Assembly (NCBI RefSeq): GCF_900091625.1
Contig: NZ_FMIC01000002.1
Location: 6,572,001 to 6,636,000 of the forward strand
Length of the DNA: 64,000 nt
Source of the DNA: Micromonospora peucetia
GTDB taxonomy: Bacteria > Actinomycetota > Actinomycetes > Mycobacteriales > Micromonosporaceae
Direction: 5' to 3'
Positions 26,061-35,674 of this stretch are shown here, piece by piece. The notes beneath the pieces are model-generated. The model worked only from the letters and a program-made list of their open reading frames with translations. It made no database searches and had not been told where the DNA came from. Numbering within the stretch: the first letter of the stretch is position 1; each line of letters opens with the position of its first letter. Both the position numbers and the translations under genes were made by a program.

Positions 26061-26204
26061 GCGACACCGCTTATGATCTTGAATATTCCGCGAGCCAATT
26101 ACCGCTTCACGCAGCGTAGGATCTCGCGTTTGGTTCGTCCTTCTGATGTTCGTCTCAGAACGTAAGCCCGGGTGCGTGGATCGGCTCGTAGCCTGGTCAG
26201 TGCT

Positions 26205-26610
26205 ACGAAGCCGGCCCTGGCCCGGCAGATGATCGCCGCCGCGTTGGACACCGGTGTGCCCGCCGAGTGGGTGACCGACGACGAGGTCTACGGCGCCGAC
26301 CCCGACCTGCGCGCAGACCTCGAACACCGCAGAATCGGCTACGTCCTGGCGGTCGGCTGCGACCGACGCGTACACGTCAACAACAGTCGCACCCTCATCC
26401 GGTCGACGACCTCGCCGACCGGATCCCCACCACCGAGTGGCAGCCGCAAAGCTGCGGGCCAGGGGCGAAAGGACCCCACGACTACCTGCGGGCCTGAATC
26501 ACCACCGCCACCACCCTGGGTGAGCACCGGTGGCTACTCATCCGCCGCAACCGCAACCACCGGAAAGCTGGCCTTCTACCTTGTCCCGCCGGATCAACAA
26601 CACCCACTCG
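26205..26610 (+). pseudogene. IS701-family transposase, internal fragment
   Basis: ATKPALARQMIAAALDTGVP, VTDDEVYGADPDLRADLEH and YVLAVGCDRRVHVNN are close to the copy at 1558-2463. A frameshift near 26400 moves the reading to VDDLADRIPTTEWQPQSCGPG, and a stop follows at HDYLRA. Both ends of the gene are absent. This is the most decayed of the three IS701 copies. Confidence 0.8.
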
Positions 26611-26788
26611 CCGTCGGAATGAAGGACGTAGCCGAGTGTCGCGAGGGTGGCCTGCACCCGCTCACCCTATGTGGTTCTACCACCACCTTCACGAAGGGTT
26701 GGGTAGGCATGGTCGGGTCGGCGGGCTTGTGGGTTTGGATTGTTCGCGATCGAGAACGGCCCGCCAGGTCGTCATCGTCGCCGGGCTG

Positions 26789-27427
26789 TCATTGCGTCTC
26801 GACGGGAGCGCCGATCCTGGCGCGTAGTTCCTCGGCGATAAGGTCGGCGTGGAACGTCGGCGCTCCCGGCTGGTGCTTGCGCCCTCCGTGGGGCAGGTCA
26901 CCCGCGTCGATCGGGTCGAAGCCGATCTGGTGCACCAGGTCGAACACCACCGGTTTGGACTCGACGTCGCCGGATACCGTCATCCCGAACCGGTCCAGGG
27001 CCGTAGACCTGAGGCCGTAGTCCCGCAGATGCTCCCACTGCAGGGCGTTGAACGTCTTGACGACCCGGGCACCGGGCAGGTGCGACGCGAGCATCTCGCT
27101 GGAGGTCGTCTGGTCCTGGTCCAGTTCAGGGAATGGTCCGTCTCGTTCCGGCATGTAGTTCATGGTGTCGATGACGATCTTCCCGGCTAGCGCTTGCGAC
27201 GGTAGCTGCCGGTAGCGGCCGAAGGGGATCGACACGACGACCACCTCACCGAACCGCGCGGCGTCCTCGACAGTCACCGCCCTGACCCGGCCCCCGAGTT
27301 CATCGATCAAACCGTCTAGGGTCTGCGGTTCGCGAGAGTTGGCTATCACAACGTCGTGGCCAGCGGCGGCGCAGTCACGAGCGAGAGTCGAGCCGATCCT
27401 GCCCGCACCGATAATCCCAATGCGCAT
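26789..27427 (-). CDS. NADP-dependent F420 reductase-like oxidoreductase
   Basis: A 212-residue Rossmann protein: GIIGAGRIGSTLARDCAAAGHDV is the dinucleotide fold with the GxGxxG turn, then IANSREPQTL (phosphate-binding S-R typical of NADP preference), VVVVSIPFGRY and VIDTMNYMPERDG. It fits the F420:NADP oxidoreductase group, which passes hydride between NADPH and coenzyme F420, or a related KARI-like reductase. F420 chemistry is common in actinomycetes and a luciferase-like oxidoreductase is encoded at 34619-35574. ATG 27427 directly begins the nucleotide-binding strand. It stands alone among IS relics. Confidence 0.85.
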   Translation of the reverse strand: MRIGIIGAGRIGSTLARDCAAAGHDVVIANSREPQTLDGLIDELGGRVRAVTVEDAARFGEVVVVSIPFGRYRQLPSQALAGKIVIDTMNYMPERDGPFPELDQDQTTSSEMLASHLPGARVVKTFNALQWEHLRDYGLRSTALDRFGMTVSGDVESKPVVFDLVHQIGFDPIDAGDLPHGGRKHQPGAPTFHADLIAEELRARIGAPVETQ

Positions 27428-27825
27428 GACCTACCCTTTCCGTCCGCCGCCGGGTACCCAACTCGTCTCGCACCAAACCGGCTTACAGCGCATCCCCTTG
27501 ACCGCTGACGGGAAGGCCGCAACCAGGAGCTTCGGCCTCGGTGCCGCAGTCGGAGGGGCGTCTGCGGATGCCGTCCACATCGGCCTGCAACCCAACAACC
27601 GTGGACAGGTCGATCGACGTGTCATGGTAGTCGCGGTCGAAGGGGATGACGTGGTTTCGGCCATCGATGAGGCAGTCGTTCGGCACGGCAGTTCGGGGTG
27701 CGCGGGTCACCGCCCTCCCCAGCGGATTTAATGCCGCAGAGCTGGGCTACCTCGACCGCGCGAGTGACGGCTTCCTACCCATCCCGCTGCGGTAAGAGGT
27801 GGGGGTTTGCCGAGGAGAATGTCAG
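27428..27825. other. Intergenic stretch with a weak minus-strand frame
   Basis: About 400 bp. A 75-residue minus-strand frame at 27483-27710 contains HVIPFDRDYHDTSID, which faintly recalls the end of PIN-domain toxins, but the start, the acidic triad and a partner antitoxin are missing. Nothing else is supported. Confidence 0.4.
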
Positions 27826-28056
27826 GCGCGTGCCGGCAGCTTGACCACGCTGACGAAGAACTCGTCGATCTGCCGGACCACCGAGATGAAGCGCTCGAAG
27901 TCCACCGGCTTGGTCACGTACGCGTTGGCGCGCAAGCTGGTAGCTGGTAGCTGCGCAGGATGTCCTCGACGGCCTGGGAGGTCGTCAGCACCCACGACCG
28001 GGATCCGGCAGAGCTGCTCGTCCTTCGTGATCTCCTCCAGCACCTGGAGGTCCACA
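27826..28056 (-). pseudogene. Response-regulator remnant (copy of 31988-32410)
   Basis: The end of a CheY-type receiver: [26 protein letters not shown] and the closing KLPARA are nearly identical to the intact gene at 31988. Towards its 5' side a duplicated AGCTGGTAGCTGGTAG stretch and small indels break the frame, and the sequence ends at about 28056, where it runs straight into the aldonolactone-oxidase fragment. The phospho-acceptor half is gone. Confidence 0.8.
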
Positions 28057-28059
28057 TGG

Positions 28060-28461
28060 CCTCCACCCACCAGGCCATCCCCCGCCACAGGGAGTTGCGG
28101 TTCGAGGAGATCGAGTACATGCTGCCCTCGGAGGTTTGCGGCGTGCTTCGTCGGCTGCGGGTGCTGGTACGCACCATCGCCCCCGACGACATCTGGCTCA
28201 GCAACACGTACGGCCGGCCCACCACCATCGCCTGCCTGCAGAACACCTCGCTGCCATACGAGGAGTACTTCCAGGACATGGAGGCGGTCTTCCGGCAGTA
28301 CGGCGGCCGGGCACACTGGGGCAAGAAGCACTGGCTGACCGCCCGCGAGCTACGTCCGCTCTAATCCTTATTGGGACGACTTCCAGGCGTTGCGTCGTCG
28401 ACTGGACCCGGACGGGTTGTTCCTCACCACTGACCTGGCCCGGTTGCTCGAGGAGGCGTGA
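28060..28461 (+). pseudogene. D-arabinono-1,4-lactone oxidase, C-terminal fragment
   Basis: Covers the last 130 or so residues of the gene at 35675-36892: RELRFEEIEYMLPSE, RVLVRTIAPDDIWLSN, TSLPYEEYFQDMEAVFRQYGG and HWGKKHWLTARELRPL. About 18 residues are deleted in the middle (SEVCGVLRRLRVLVRT) and a frameshift with a stop occurs near 28363. The FAD domain is absent. Confidence 0.85.
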
Positions 28462-28835
28462 TGGCGCAGATCGGTGCCCGCACGTGGGTCGTCCCAGGCG
28501 GGCACGTGCCGTTCCCCGGCCACGGCCCCGAACCCGAGTTCACCAGCTTCGACCAGCTCTGCGTGCTCAAACGCCACCGACCAGGACGCCGAGGTCAGCC
28601 TGGACGTCTACTACGAGGACGCCGAGCCCGTCGGGCCGTACCGGATCCTGGTCGGCGCGCGACGAATCCGACACGTCCGGGTCAACGACCTGATCGACAC
28701 GGAGCCGTCCGCCGCGACCGTCCCTACGACTGCCTGCTGCGCTCGTCGGCGCCGGTGGTGGTGCAGTTCCTGCGCCAGGACACCCGCCTGCCCGGCGTCG
28801 TCGCGCTCACCGGCGTCATGGCCCACCCCGCCTGA
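28461..28835 (+). pseudogene. Sensory-rhodopsin-transducer-like gene with two compensating frameshifts
   Basis: Starts as in the intact copy at 36892 (GARTWVVPGGHVPFPGHGPE) and ends in the same frame (PYDCLLRSSAPVVVQFLRQD). Between about 28570 (one extra A) and 28715 the correct sequence EVSLDVYYEDAEPVGPYRI is in another frame, so about 50 residues of the open frame are nonsense. The product would be misfolded. The one-base overlap with the preceding oxidase stop is kept. Confidence 0.85.
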
Positions 28836-28870
28836 CGTTCGGATCTCGGCACGTCGGGTACCCCGCGCCC

Positions 28871-30001
28871 ATGCGGGTCTCGCAGTGCAAACAGTCAGCG
28901 ACCAAGGCGGACTCCGGGCTGCGCCAGACCTGCCAGAAGGCCTACCGGCGGATGCAGACGTACTTCATCCTCGCGGTGCAGGCCGGCCTCGCCGCAGCCC
29001 TGGCGTGGGTGACGGCCCGCGAACTGCTGGGCAACCAGGACCCGACCTTCGCTCCGGCCGCCGCGGTCGGCGTGATCGCCGCCGCCATCGGCAACAACGC
29101 CCGGCGTACCGTCGAACTGATCGCCGGGGTGGTGCTCGGCATCGCCGTGGGTGACATGCTGATCCGCCTGCTGGGCACCGGGCCATGGCAGACCGGCACC
29201 ACCGTCTTCCTAGCGATCGCCATGGCAGCGGTGGTCCGTGGCACCGGGGCCCTGATGGCCCAGGCCGGCGGTACGGGCGTGCTGGTCGCCACCGTCACCC
29301 CGACCAATCCCGACCTGGAGCTGCCCCGGACGATCAACGCGCTGATCGGCGGATTGATCGGACTGCTAGTCGTGCTCGTGATCGTCCCGCTCAACCCGAC
29401 GCGGACGCTGCGGCGCGTCGCCGACCCCGCGCTCGATGTTTTCGCCAGGCAGATGACCGCCTCCGCGGAGGCCCTGGCCTGCGGCGACGCCCGCGCCGCT
29501 GAGGAGCTACTCGACCGGATGCGCGCCGCCGAGCAGGAACTCGACCGGCTCGACGAAGTCGTCGTCGCCGCCGACGAGGTTGCCCGGCACTCGCCGCTGC
29601 GCTGGCGCCGCCGGCGGACGCTGGCGGCCTACCGGCAGGGCGTCGATCACATGGAACGGGCCTTCCGCAACAGCCGCACCCTGGTCCGCCGCATCGGCAC
29701 CACCCTGCGTGACCACGAGCCGGTGCCGCCCGGCCTGCCCGCCGCCATCGAACACTACGGCGAGGCGGTCCGAATGCTGCACCGCGATTACCTGGCTGCC
29801 CGCGAGCCCGTCGGTGCGCGGGAGCGGGTGCTGGTGGCCGTCCGGGAGGCCGGCGAGGCATGTCGCCACGATCTGGGCTTCTCCGGCACCATCGTGGTGT
29901 CCCAGCTGCGGACCATCGCCAACGACCTGCTCCGCGCCACGGGCGTCCCCCGCGACGAGGCACGGCGAATGGTGCGCCGCGCCGCTGCGGGTCAGGGCTG
30001 A
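28871..30001 (+). CDS. FUSC / aromatic acid exporter family membrane protein
   Basis: A 376-residue protein. The N-terminal half (residues 30-180) has five or six hydrophobic helices (YFILAVQAGLAAALAWVTA, PAAAVGVIAAAIGN, GLIGLLVVLVIVPLN), and the C-terminal half is a charged helical cytoplasmic domain rich in Arg and Glu. This is the layout of FUSC/ArAE transporters, thought to export aromatic carboxylic acids or to be stress-related. It is about 70 per cent identical by eye to the protein at 37308-38432. ATG 28871 gives an N-terminus unlike the paralogue; the internal ATG at 28952 (MQTYFILAV) is an alternative. Confidence 0.82.
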   Translation: MRVSQCKQSATKADSGLRQTCQKAYRRMQTYFILAVQAGLAAALAWVTARELLGNQDPTFAPAAAVGVIAAAIGNNARRTVELIAGVVLGIAVGDMLIRLLGTGPWQTGTTVFLAIAMAAVVRGTGALMAQAGGTGVLVATVTPTNPDLELPRTINALIGGLIGLLVVLVIVPLNPTRTLRRVADPALDVFARQMTASAEALACGDARAAEELLDRMRAAEQELDRLDEVVVAADEVARHSPLRWRRRRTLAAYRQGVDHMERAFRNSRTLVRRIGTTLRDHEPVPPGLPAAIEHYGEAVRMLHRDYLAAREPVGARERVLVAVREAGEACRHDLGFSGTIVVSQLRTIANDLLRATGVPRDEARRMVRRAAAGQG

Positions 30002-30215
30002 GCGCATCGTCCTACCTCCGGCCACGAACCGCGTCATCATCGCCCTGGACAAGGAGGAAGCGCGGAGCATCTACCCGGTCATCGGGGATAACCCGTCGGT
30101 CGCATCCCCCATCCCCGGTCGCCAACTGGCAGAGGACGGATTCGCCGTCACCATCGCCCGCGTCGCACTTGGAAGCCCCGCCACGGCCTTCCGAGACGGC
30201 GACAACCTCGACACG

Positions 30216-30632
30216 ATGCAACCCTCTTACCACAAGCGGGTCCTGTTCCTCAACGACCAGCACAGCGAGCCCGTCTGGCTTCTCACCCAGGACTCCCACC
30301 AGCACCAAGGCGCCCGATCCCCCATGCGGATCGGCACTCAGAGGTCCCGCGAGGACTTCGACGAGATCGCGGCGAGCCGCATGAGCAAGGATATGCACGC
30401 GACGAGCCGGGTGGAGATCACCGTCCCCGAGCCGGGCGGTCTGCCCGCCGGCTCCGTGGCAGCCCTCATCGCCCGCCTCTGCGACCAAGCGCTGGTCTGG
30501 GACAGTCGGACCTCCCGCCCGGCACCGCTCCACCTCGGCCACACCGCCGACCGCGACCACCCCGACTACGGAGACCACGACCCCGGCGGAGAGGCCGACG
30601 AGGACATCACCGAAGACGACTTCGACGAATAG
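30216..30632 (+). CDS. Hypothetical acidic-tailed protein (possibly 5'-truncated)
   Basis: A frame of 138 residues from ATG 30216 to the stop at 30632, ending in a strongly acidic tail (GGEADEDITEDDFDE). The frame is open upstream without a good start, and EEARSIYPVIGDNPSVASP reads like protein, so the real gene may have lost its beginning after the FUSC gene (ending 30001). Motifs: VEITVPEPGGLPAGSVAALIARLCD. No family recognised. Confidence 0.45.
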   Translation: MQPSYHKRVLFLNDQHSEPVWLLTQDSHQHQGARSPMRIGTQRSREDFDEIAASRMSKDMHATSRVEITVPEPGGLPAGSVAALIARLCDQALVWDSRTSRPAPLHLGHTADRDHPDYGDHDPGGEADEDITEDDFDE

Positions 30633-30707
30633 GCGCCTCACACCCTGCCAACTCGCGGTCCCGGCGACGTCGCCACTACGCCGGCATCGCCTGACACCGG
30701 CTGCCCC

Positions 30708-30762
30708 GACCTGGTGCAGCGACGGCGATGGCCAACCTTGACCGCCGCCGCTGCACCAGGTC
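30708..30762. repeat. 20-bp inverted repeat (19 of 20 pairs) in non-coding DNA
   Basis: GACCTGGTGCAGCGACGGCG at 30708-30727 pairs with 30743-30762 across a 15-base loop. Just downstream (about 30785-30806) GGGACGT is repeated in tandem. The stretch 30633-31224 otherwise shows no gene. It could be a terminator for the gene ending at 30632 or an end of a lost element; no T-run. Confidence 0.6.
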
Positions 30763-31224
30763 CACCGAGCCCGGCCGCGACCTCGGACGTGGGACGTGGG
30801 ACGTCGGCCTGAGCATCCTTTGCCTGCGTAAACACGCTAGGTGCATCACCACTCGCGGTCCCCAAGCGATGCGAGGACCGATGCGACCCGACCGGTTTCG
30901 CGACACCGGATCGGTGTCCTTGCTATGAGATCGGTCGCCGCACCCGAACCACGCGCTCTGCCGCGCTCGTCAACGCGGAGTGCCGACGGGCCGCCGGCTT
31001 CGCCCGGCGCTGGACGGCCAGTGCCGGGGAGCACCGATGGGGTTGGTCCGGATTGCACAGGAGCCGGCATGTCGGGCTGCCCTGGGGTTGTCCTACGTCG
31101 ATGGCCAGGTCTACCGTGATGGCATCGTTGGGCAGGGCGGCTCCCCCCGTGGCCACCCTGCCCAACCTATCCGTTCGGGATGTGCCAGGCGTCGGCCATT
31201 TCTCGAGAACACACGCAGACCGCG

Positions 31225-31991
31225 CCACCCATTTCGCTGGCAGGCCGGCGGTGATGGCGCGTTCGACCATCCGCAGCCCCAGCGCGGGCTTCGTGGCGAA
31301 CCCGACGCTGGCTGCGACGCCGGCTTCGGCGCGGCGGGCGGGGGCCTCGCACCAGCGGCGGGGCAGATATAACTTCCGGTCGATCAGCGTGCGCCCGGCC
31401 GGGCTGGCATAGGCCAGGAACACCCCGAGCTGGCAGTTCTCCGTCCGGCCGGCCGTGCCCGAGTACTGGCGCTGCACGCCGGCCGACTTGATCCCCTTCT
31501 TCAGGAACCCGGTCTCGTCGACGATCAGCACCCCGTCGTCGTGGCCGAGGTGCTCGGACACGTAGGCGAACAGGTCATCACGGACAGCGTCCGGATCCCA
31601 CGCCGACCGGTTGAGCAGCCGCTGCATCCGATCCGGTGTCGCATCGCCGGCGGCCTCGGCCAGAGTCCAGCCATTCTTGCTCGCCAGTGGCGACAGCAAC
31701 CCGACCAGGTAGCTCAGCGCTTGCCGGCGCGGCTCCGCACGCCCGAACCGGCGCGCGAAACGCACCAACAGATCATCCAACCCTGCCCGCCAGCCGACGA
31801 TCTCATCGATCAACACAAGCACGGGAGCTTGCCCGCCCTCCGACCGACTACAACAGACAAGCAGTCCGATCACGCCACCCGTCTGCCGATAGCATCGATA
31901 TCCGCAGCTACACGGCCGGGGCAACTCGGATGTCGACCATACCGATGAGCTGCCGAAACGCCAGATCAGCAAAGTGCGGCTGGAGTATTAG
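31225..31991 (-). pseudogene. IS701-family transposase, N-terminal part with left IS end
   Basis: From GTG 31822 about 200 residues match the first half of an IS701 transposase: WRAGLDDLLVRFARRFGRAE, LAEAAGDATPDRMQRLLNRS, VLIVDETGFLKKGIKSAGVQRQ (first catalytic Asp) and GRTENCQLGVFLAYASPAGR. Homology ends at LPAKWVA (about 31225), just before the second Asp. The IS end at 31972-31991 reads outward like 2459-2477. This copy and the one at 1558 hold opposite halves of the gene but differ in sequence, so they are not one split element. Confidence 0.87.
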
Positions 31992-32410
31992 CCGCGTGAC
32001 GGCAGTCTGACGATGCCCAGGAAGAACTCGTTGATCTGCCGGACCACCGAGATGAAGCGCTCGAAGTCCACCGGCTTCGTCACGTACGCGTTGGCGTGCA
32101 GCTGGTAGCTGCGCAGAATGTCCTCGTCGGCCTGGGAGGTCGTCAGCACCACGACCGGGATCCGGCAGAGCTGCTCGTCGGACTTGATCTCCTCCAGCAC
32201 CTCCCGCCCGTCGCGGCGGGGCAGGTTCAGGTCGAGCAGGATCAGGTCCGGCTGCACCGCGTCGGCGTACTGGCCCTCGCGCCTCAGGTAGGACAGCGCC
32301 TCGGCGCCGTCGGAGACGACGGTCAGCCGGTTACGGAGCTTGTGCTCCTCGAACGCCTCCTGGGTCATCAACACGTCACCCGGATCGTCCTCGACCAGCA
32401 GGACTTCCAT
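31988..32410 (-). CDS. CheY-type single-domain response regulator
   Basis: A 140-residue receiver with no output domain. Acidic pair [10 protein letters not shown], phospho-acceptor Asp in [15 protein letters not shown], the switch Thr in [12 protein letters not shown] and the Lys in [10 protein letters not shown] are all present. It resembles the Rcp1-type response regulators that pair with phytochrome-like kinases. ATG 32410 is chosen at the first conserved strand. The stop codon TAA lies in the terminal bases of the adjoining IS701 fragment, so the IS has replaced the natural end (LPSRG here, LPARA in the relic copy at 27826). It starts a duplicated gene set with the oxidase, transducer and exporter genes. 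Confidence 0.9.
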   Translation of the reverse strand: MEVLLVEDDPGDVLMTQEAFEEHKLRNRLTVVSDGAEALSYLRREGQYADAVQPDLILLDLNLPRRDGREVLEEIKSDEQLCRIPVVVLTTSQADEDILRSYQLHANAYVTKPVDFERFISVVRQINEFFLGIVRLPSRG

Positions 32411-32810
32411 TGGGATCACTTTACCCCGCGGAACGGACACCAGTGTGAAGCGGTTGGATGTCGTTCAGGCTAGGGGTTGTCCTAGTGAGCTTTGCATCCT
32501 CGCATCCGTGCCTTAGCTGAAGGCGAAAGTGAGATGACGAGCAGCAGTTGACCAGCGACGGGGACGATGGTGGTGGCGACGTCGACCACCCTGGTGTCGT
32601 GCGATGTGGCAGGTCGCATCCGCATCACCTGCCGGTACGGGATACGACCAAGGGTGGACGTCGGCTACTTCGCCCTCGACGTGCTCTGCCCGCACGCACC
32701 GGCGTGAAGATCCTGACCGGCGTGGAACGCCAGGTAGACCTGCTCGACCTGCTCGCTGTGGCCCCGCCCGACAGCGCGTTTCAGGAAGTAGAACGCGACC
32801 GGCAGGTAGG
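32411..32810. other. Intergenic stretch, no supported gene
   Basis: About 400 bp between the response regulator and the GH15 gene. A 46-residue plus-strand frame at 32566-32706 has no recognisable motif. It should hold the promoter of the minus-strand response regulator. Confidence 0.5.
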
Positions 32811-34622
32811 TCAGGTTGTGTTGGGCTGCTTCCGCTCGGCCCAGGCGTGCAGGGCGTCGCGGTCGCCGGCCGCGTCGAGGTTCAGTGCCGCCTCAATCAG
32901 TGCGAGGTGGGTGAACGCCTGTGGATGGTTGCCCAAGGCGGTGCCGTCGGCCCCGCGCTCCTCGGGCTGCAGGCCGAGCGGCCCGGCGTGGCTCATTAGG
33001 CGATCGAAGAGGTTACGGGCTTCGGCATGCTCGCCGGCCAGCACGAGGGCGGAGACCAGCTCGAAGCAGCACAGCAGGAAGGCACCCTCCTCACCCGGCA
33101 ACCCGTCATCGATTCGGTAACGGCGGATCAGGGCGGGCGCGATGGAAAGTTCGTCCCGGATCCGCTCGATGGTCGCTACCATCCGCGGGTCGTCGCCGGG
33201 CAGGAATCCGACCAGCGGCATCCGCAGCAGGGAGGCGTCGAGGTCGGTCGAGTCGTACGCCATGATGAAGCTGCCCAGTCGCTGGTCATAGCCTCGGTCA
33301 AGGACCTCGGCGTGCAGTGTGTCCCGGACCTGCCGCCACCGGTTCATCGGCACGGTCCGGTCGGCGAGCAGTTCGGCGAGGCGGATGCCGCGATCGAGGC
33401 AGACCCAGGTCATGACCTTGGAGTTCACGTAGTGACGGCATGGGCCGCGGATCTCCCAGGAGCCGTGGTCGGGCTCATGCCACCGCTGGGCCATCATGTC
33501 GACGTGTCGGCGCAGCAGCGCCCACTGATCGCCGGTCAGTTCGCCGGTGAGCTGCTGGTAGGTCAGGGCTGCGTCGAGAAGGTGCCCGTAGGTGTCGAAC
33601 TGGGTCTGGTCGGCGGCTTCGTTGCCGATGCGGACAGGTGCGGAGTGGGCGTAGCCGGACAGGTGCGGCAGTTGCTGTTCGGCGGTGGTGTGGCCGTGAA
33701 TGCCGACCAGCGGGGCGAGCGGGTGTTGTCGGGCGCAGAGGCCAAGCAGGAAGTGCATGTAGCGGCGGCCTTCCTCGGCGTGGCCGAGGCGGAAAAGGGC
33801 TAGCAGCAGCAGGGCGGCGTCGCGGTGCCAGGTGTAGCGGTAGTCCCAGTTGCGTACCCCGCCGATCTCCTCGGGCAGCGAGGTGGTCGAGGCGGCTAGG
33901 AGCGCGCCGGTCTCGTCGTACGACAGGCCGCGCAGCACCAGGGCACTGTGTCCTACCGCGTCGGCGGCGAAGCCGGTGTAGTCGCTGCGCGCCGACCAGT
34001 CCCGCCAGGTCGCGGTGGTCCGGTCCCACAGCCGGTCCGCGCTGGCGATGTCGGGAACGGTGTCGGCATAGCCGAGAAGGAGCATGACGCTCTGCCCGGC
34101 ATGCAGTTCCGCGTCGATGATCAGCGTCCCGCCGGCCACCGACGCGGACCGGTCCGTGGCCAGCCGCAGCGGAGTCCCGACCGCGTGCCAGCCGCCGGCG
34201 CAGCGCTCCCAGCGGACCGGGTGCGCGCCATACCCGGGGCGCGGGGTCAGTTCCACCCGGACCCGGACCACGCCCGTCCCGGCGCGCACCCGGCGCAGCA
34301 GCACATGCTCGGCGCGGACCGGTTGGGTCGCATCGCCGGGCCCGATCGCGAGCAGGTCGTGGCCGACTGCCGTGCCGTCCGGGCTGTCCCACCGGTTCTC
34401 CAGCACCAGCGTCTCGGGCAGGTAGCGGCGGGTGGGTGCCGGGCAGCCGGCGACGGTGAGTGCGAACCGACCGCCGACCTCGCGGTCGAGGAGCCTGGCC
34501 AGGACCGCGTCGCCCTCCGCATGAGGTACGCAGAACCAGTCGACCGTGCCGTCCGGCCCCACCAGCGCGGTGGTGTGGGTGTCCGACAGAAACGCGTACG
34601 CGTCAATCGGTGGGAAGCTCAT
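32811..34622 (-). CDS. GH15 glycoside hydrolase (glucoamylase/trehalase type)
   Basis: A 603-residue cytoplasmic enzyme (no signal peptide) with the layout of actinobacterial GH15 glucoamylase/trehalase proteins. It has an N-terminal beta-sandwich ([31 protein letters not shown]) and an alpha/alpha barrel with [19 protein letters not shown], the general-acid region [20 protein letters not shown] and the second Glu in [13 protein letters not shown]. It would hydrolyse alpha-glucosidic bonds; in this group several members act on trehalose. ATG 34622 overlaps the stop of the upstream luciferase-like gene by four bases, so the pair is one transcript. This sugar enzyme next to an F420-type oxidoreductase and an aldonolactone oxidase suggests a carbohydrate-oxidation locus. 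Confidence 0.9.
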   Translation of the reverse strand: MSFPPIDAYAFLSDTHTTALVGPDGTVDWFCVPHAEGDAVLARLLDREVGGRFALTVAGCPAPTRRYLPETLVLENRWDSPDGTAVGHDLLAIGPGDATQPVRAEHVLLRRVRAGTGVVRVRVELTPRPGYGAHPVRWERCAGGWHAVGTPLRLATDRSASVAGGTLIIDAELHAGQSVMLLLGYADTVPDIASADRLWDRTTATWRDWSARSDYTGFAADAVGHSALVLRGLSYDETGALLAASTTSLPEEIGGVRNWDYRYTWHRDAALLLLALFRLGHAEEGRRYMHFLLGLCARQHPLAPLVGIHGHTTAEQQLPHLSGYAHSAPVRIGNEAADQTQFDTYGHLLDAALTYQQLTGELTGDQWALLRRHVDMMAQRWHEPDHGSWEIRGPCRHYVNSKVMTWVCLDRGIRLAELLADRTVPMNRWRQVRDTLHAEVLDRGYDQRLGSFIMAYDSTDLDASLLRMPLVGFLPGDDPRMVATIERIRDELSIAPALIRRYRIDDGLPGEEGAFLLCCFELVSALVLAGEHAEARNLFDRLMSHAGPLGLQPEERGADGTALGNHPQAFTHLALIEAALNLDAAGDRDALHAWAERKQPNTT

Positions 34623-35574
34623 GACAGCTCCGGTAGTACTCGGGCGGCGAAGACCTCGAGGAAGCGGTCCTGGTCGCGTCCGACATGGTGCAGGTACATC
34701 TCGTCGATGCCGAGCGCGGCGTACTCGTGCAGCCAGTGCGCGTGTCGTTCGGGGTCGCTGGAGACCAACACGTGCTCGCGCATGTCCTGCGGCCGCACGT
34801 AGGCCGTCGCCTCCGCGAAGTCCGCCGGAGTAACCAGGTCCCAGCCCACATCGCTGCCCAGGATGCCGGTACGCCACTGCTCGTGCGCCACCCGCAGCGC
34901 CGTGTCCTCGTCGGCGGCCCAGGACAGGTGCACCTGCAACAGCACCGGCCCCCCGCCCCCGCCGTCCCGGTACGCCTCCACCACCCGCCGTACCGTCTCG
35001 ACGCCCTGGTTGACGGTAATCAGACCGTCTGCCCAGGAGCCCGCCCAGCGGGCCGTCTCGGGAGTCACCGCCGCCGCGTACAGCGGGGGTGACTGCACCG
35101 GCCGCGACCACAGCACGGCCCGGTCGACGGTAACCGAGCCGCGGTGAGTGACGCACTCGCCGGCGAAGAGCCGACGGATCACCTCCACGCACTCCCGCAG
35201 CCGGGCATTGCGCTCCGGCTTGCTCGGCCACCGGTCCCCCGTGACGTGTTCGTTGAGCGCCTGCCCGCTGCCCACGGCGAGCCAGAACCGGCCGGGAAAC
35301 ATCTCTGCCAGGGTCGCGGCGGCCTGGGCGACGATCGCCGGGTGGTAGCGCTGCCCGGGCGCGTTGACCACGCCCAGCGGCAGGTTGGTTCGGGCCAGTG
35401 CGGCGCCCAGCCACGACCAGGCGAACCCGGATTGCCCCTGTTCCTCACCGAACGGCGCGAAGTGGTCGGAGCACATGGCCCGCCTGAACCCGGCCTGTTC
35501 GGCCGCCTCGGTCAGCCGCAGCAGCGCGCTCGGGGGAATTGCTCATGTGAGGCGTGGTAGCCGTAGACGGGCAT
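34619..35574 (-). CDS. F420-type luciferase-like (LLM) oxidoreductase with 5' frameshift
   Basis: The long frame (34619-35476) carries a luciferase-like monooxygenase/F420 oxidoreductase: AMCSDHFAPFGEEQGQSGF, GVVNAPGQRYHPAIVAQAAAT, LAVGSGQALNEHV, then SPPLYAAAVTPETARWAGSW. Members like this use reduced F420 or flavin. The first 35 residues lie in another frame: ATG 35574 (GGGAGAAG before it) starts MPVYGYHASHEQFP, then one C is missing from the C5 run at 35532-35536, after which PSALLRLTEAAEQAGFRRAMCSDHF continues. One base restores a normal 318-residue protein. It may be a true mutation or a homopolymer error. An internal start at 35476 would drop the first strand of the barrel. Confidence 0.85.
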
Positions 35575-35674
35575 GGGCTTCTCCCGTTGTCATGGTCGAC
35601 CGGGTCCTGCGCGACTACCCCGGGCGGCGGCGGGTAAGCCTGCGCGACCGCAGCGACCGGGAAGGGGCGCCGAG

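Noticed and set aside
27483..27710. Possible PIN-domain toxin fragment
   Set aside because: Only a faint FDRDY-like match, no acidic triad, no start and no antitoxin gene.
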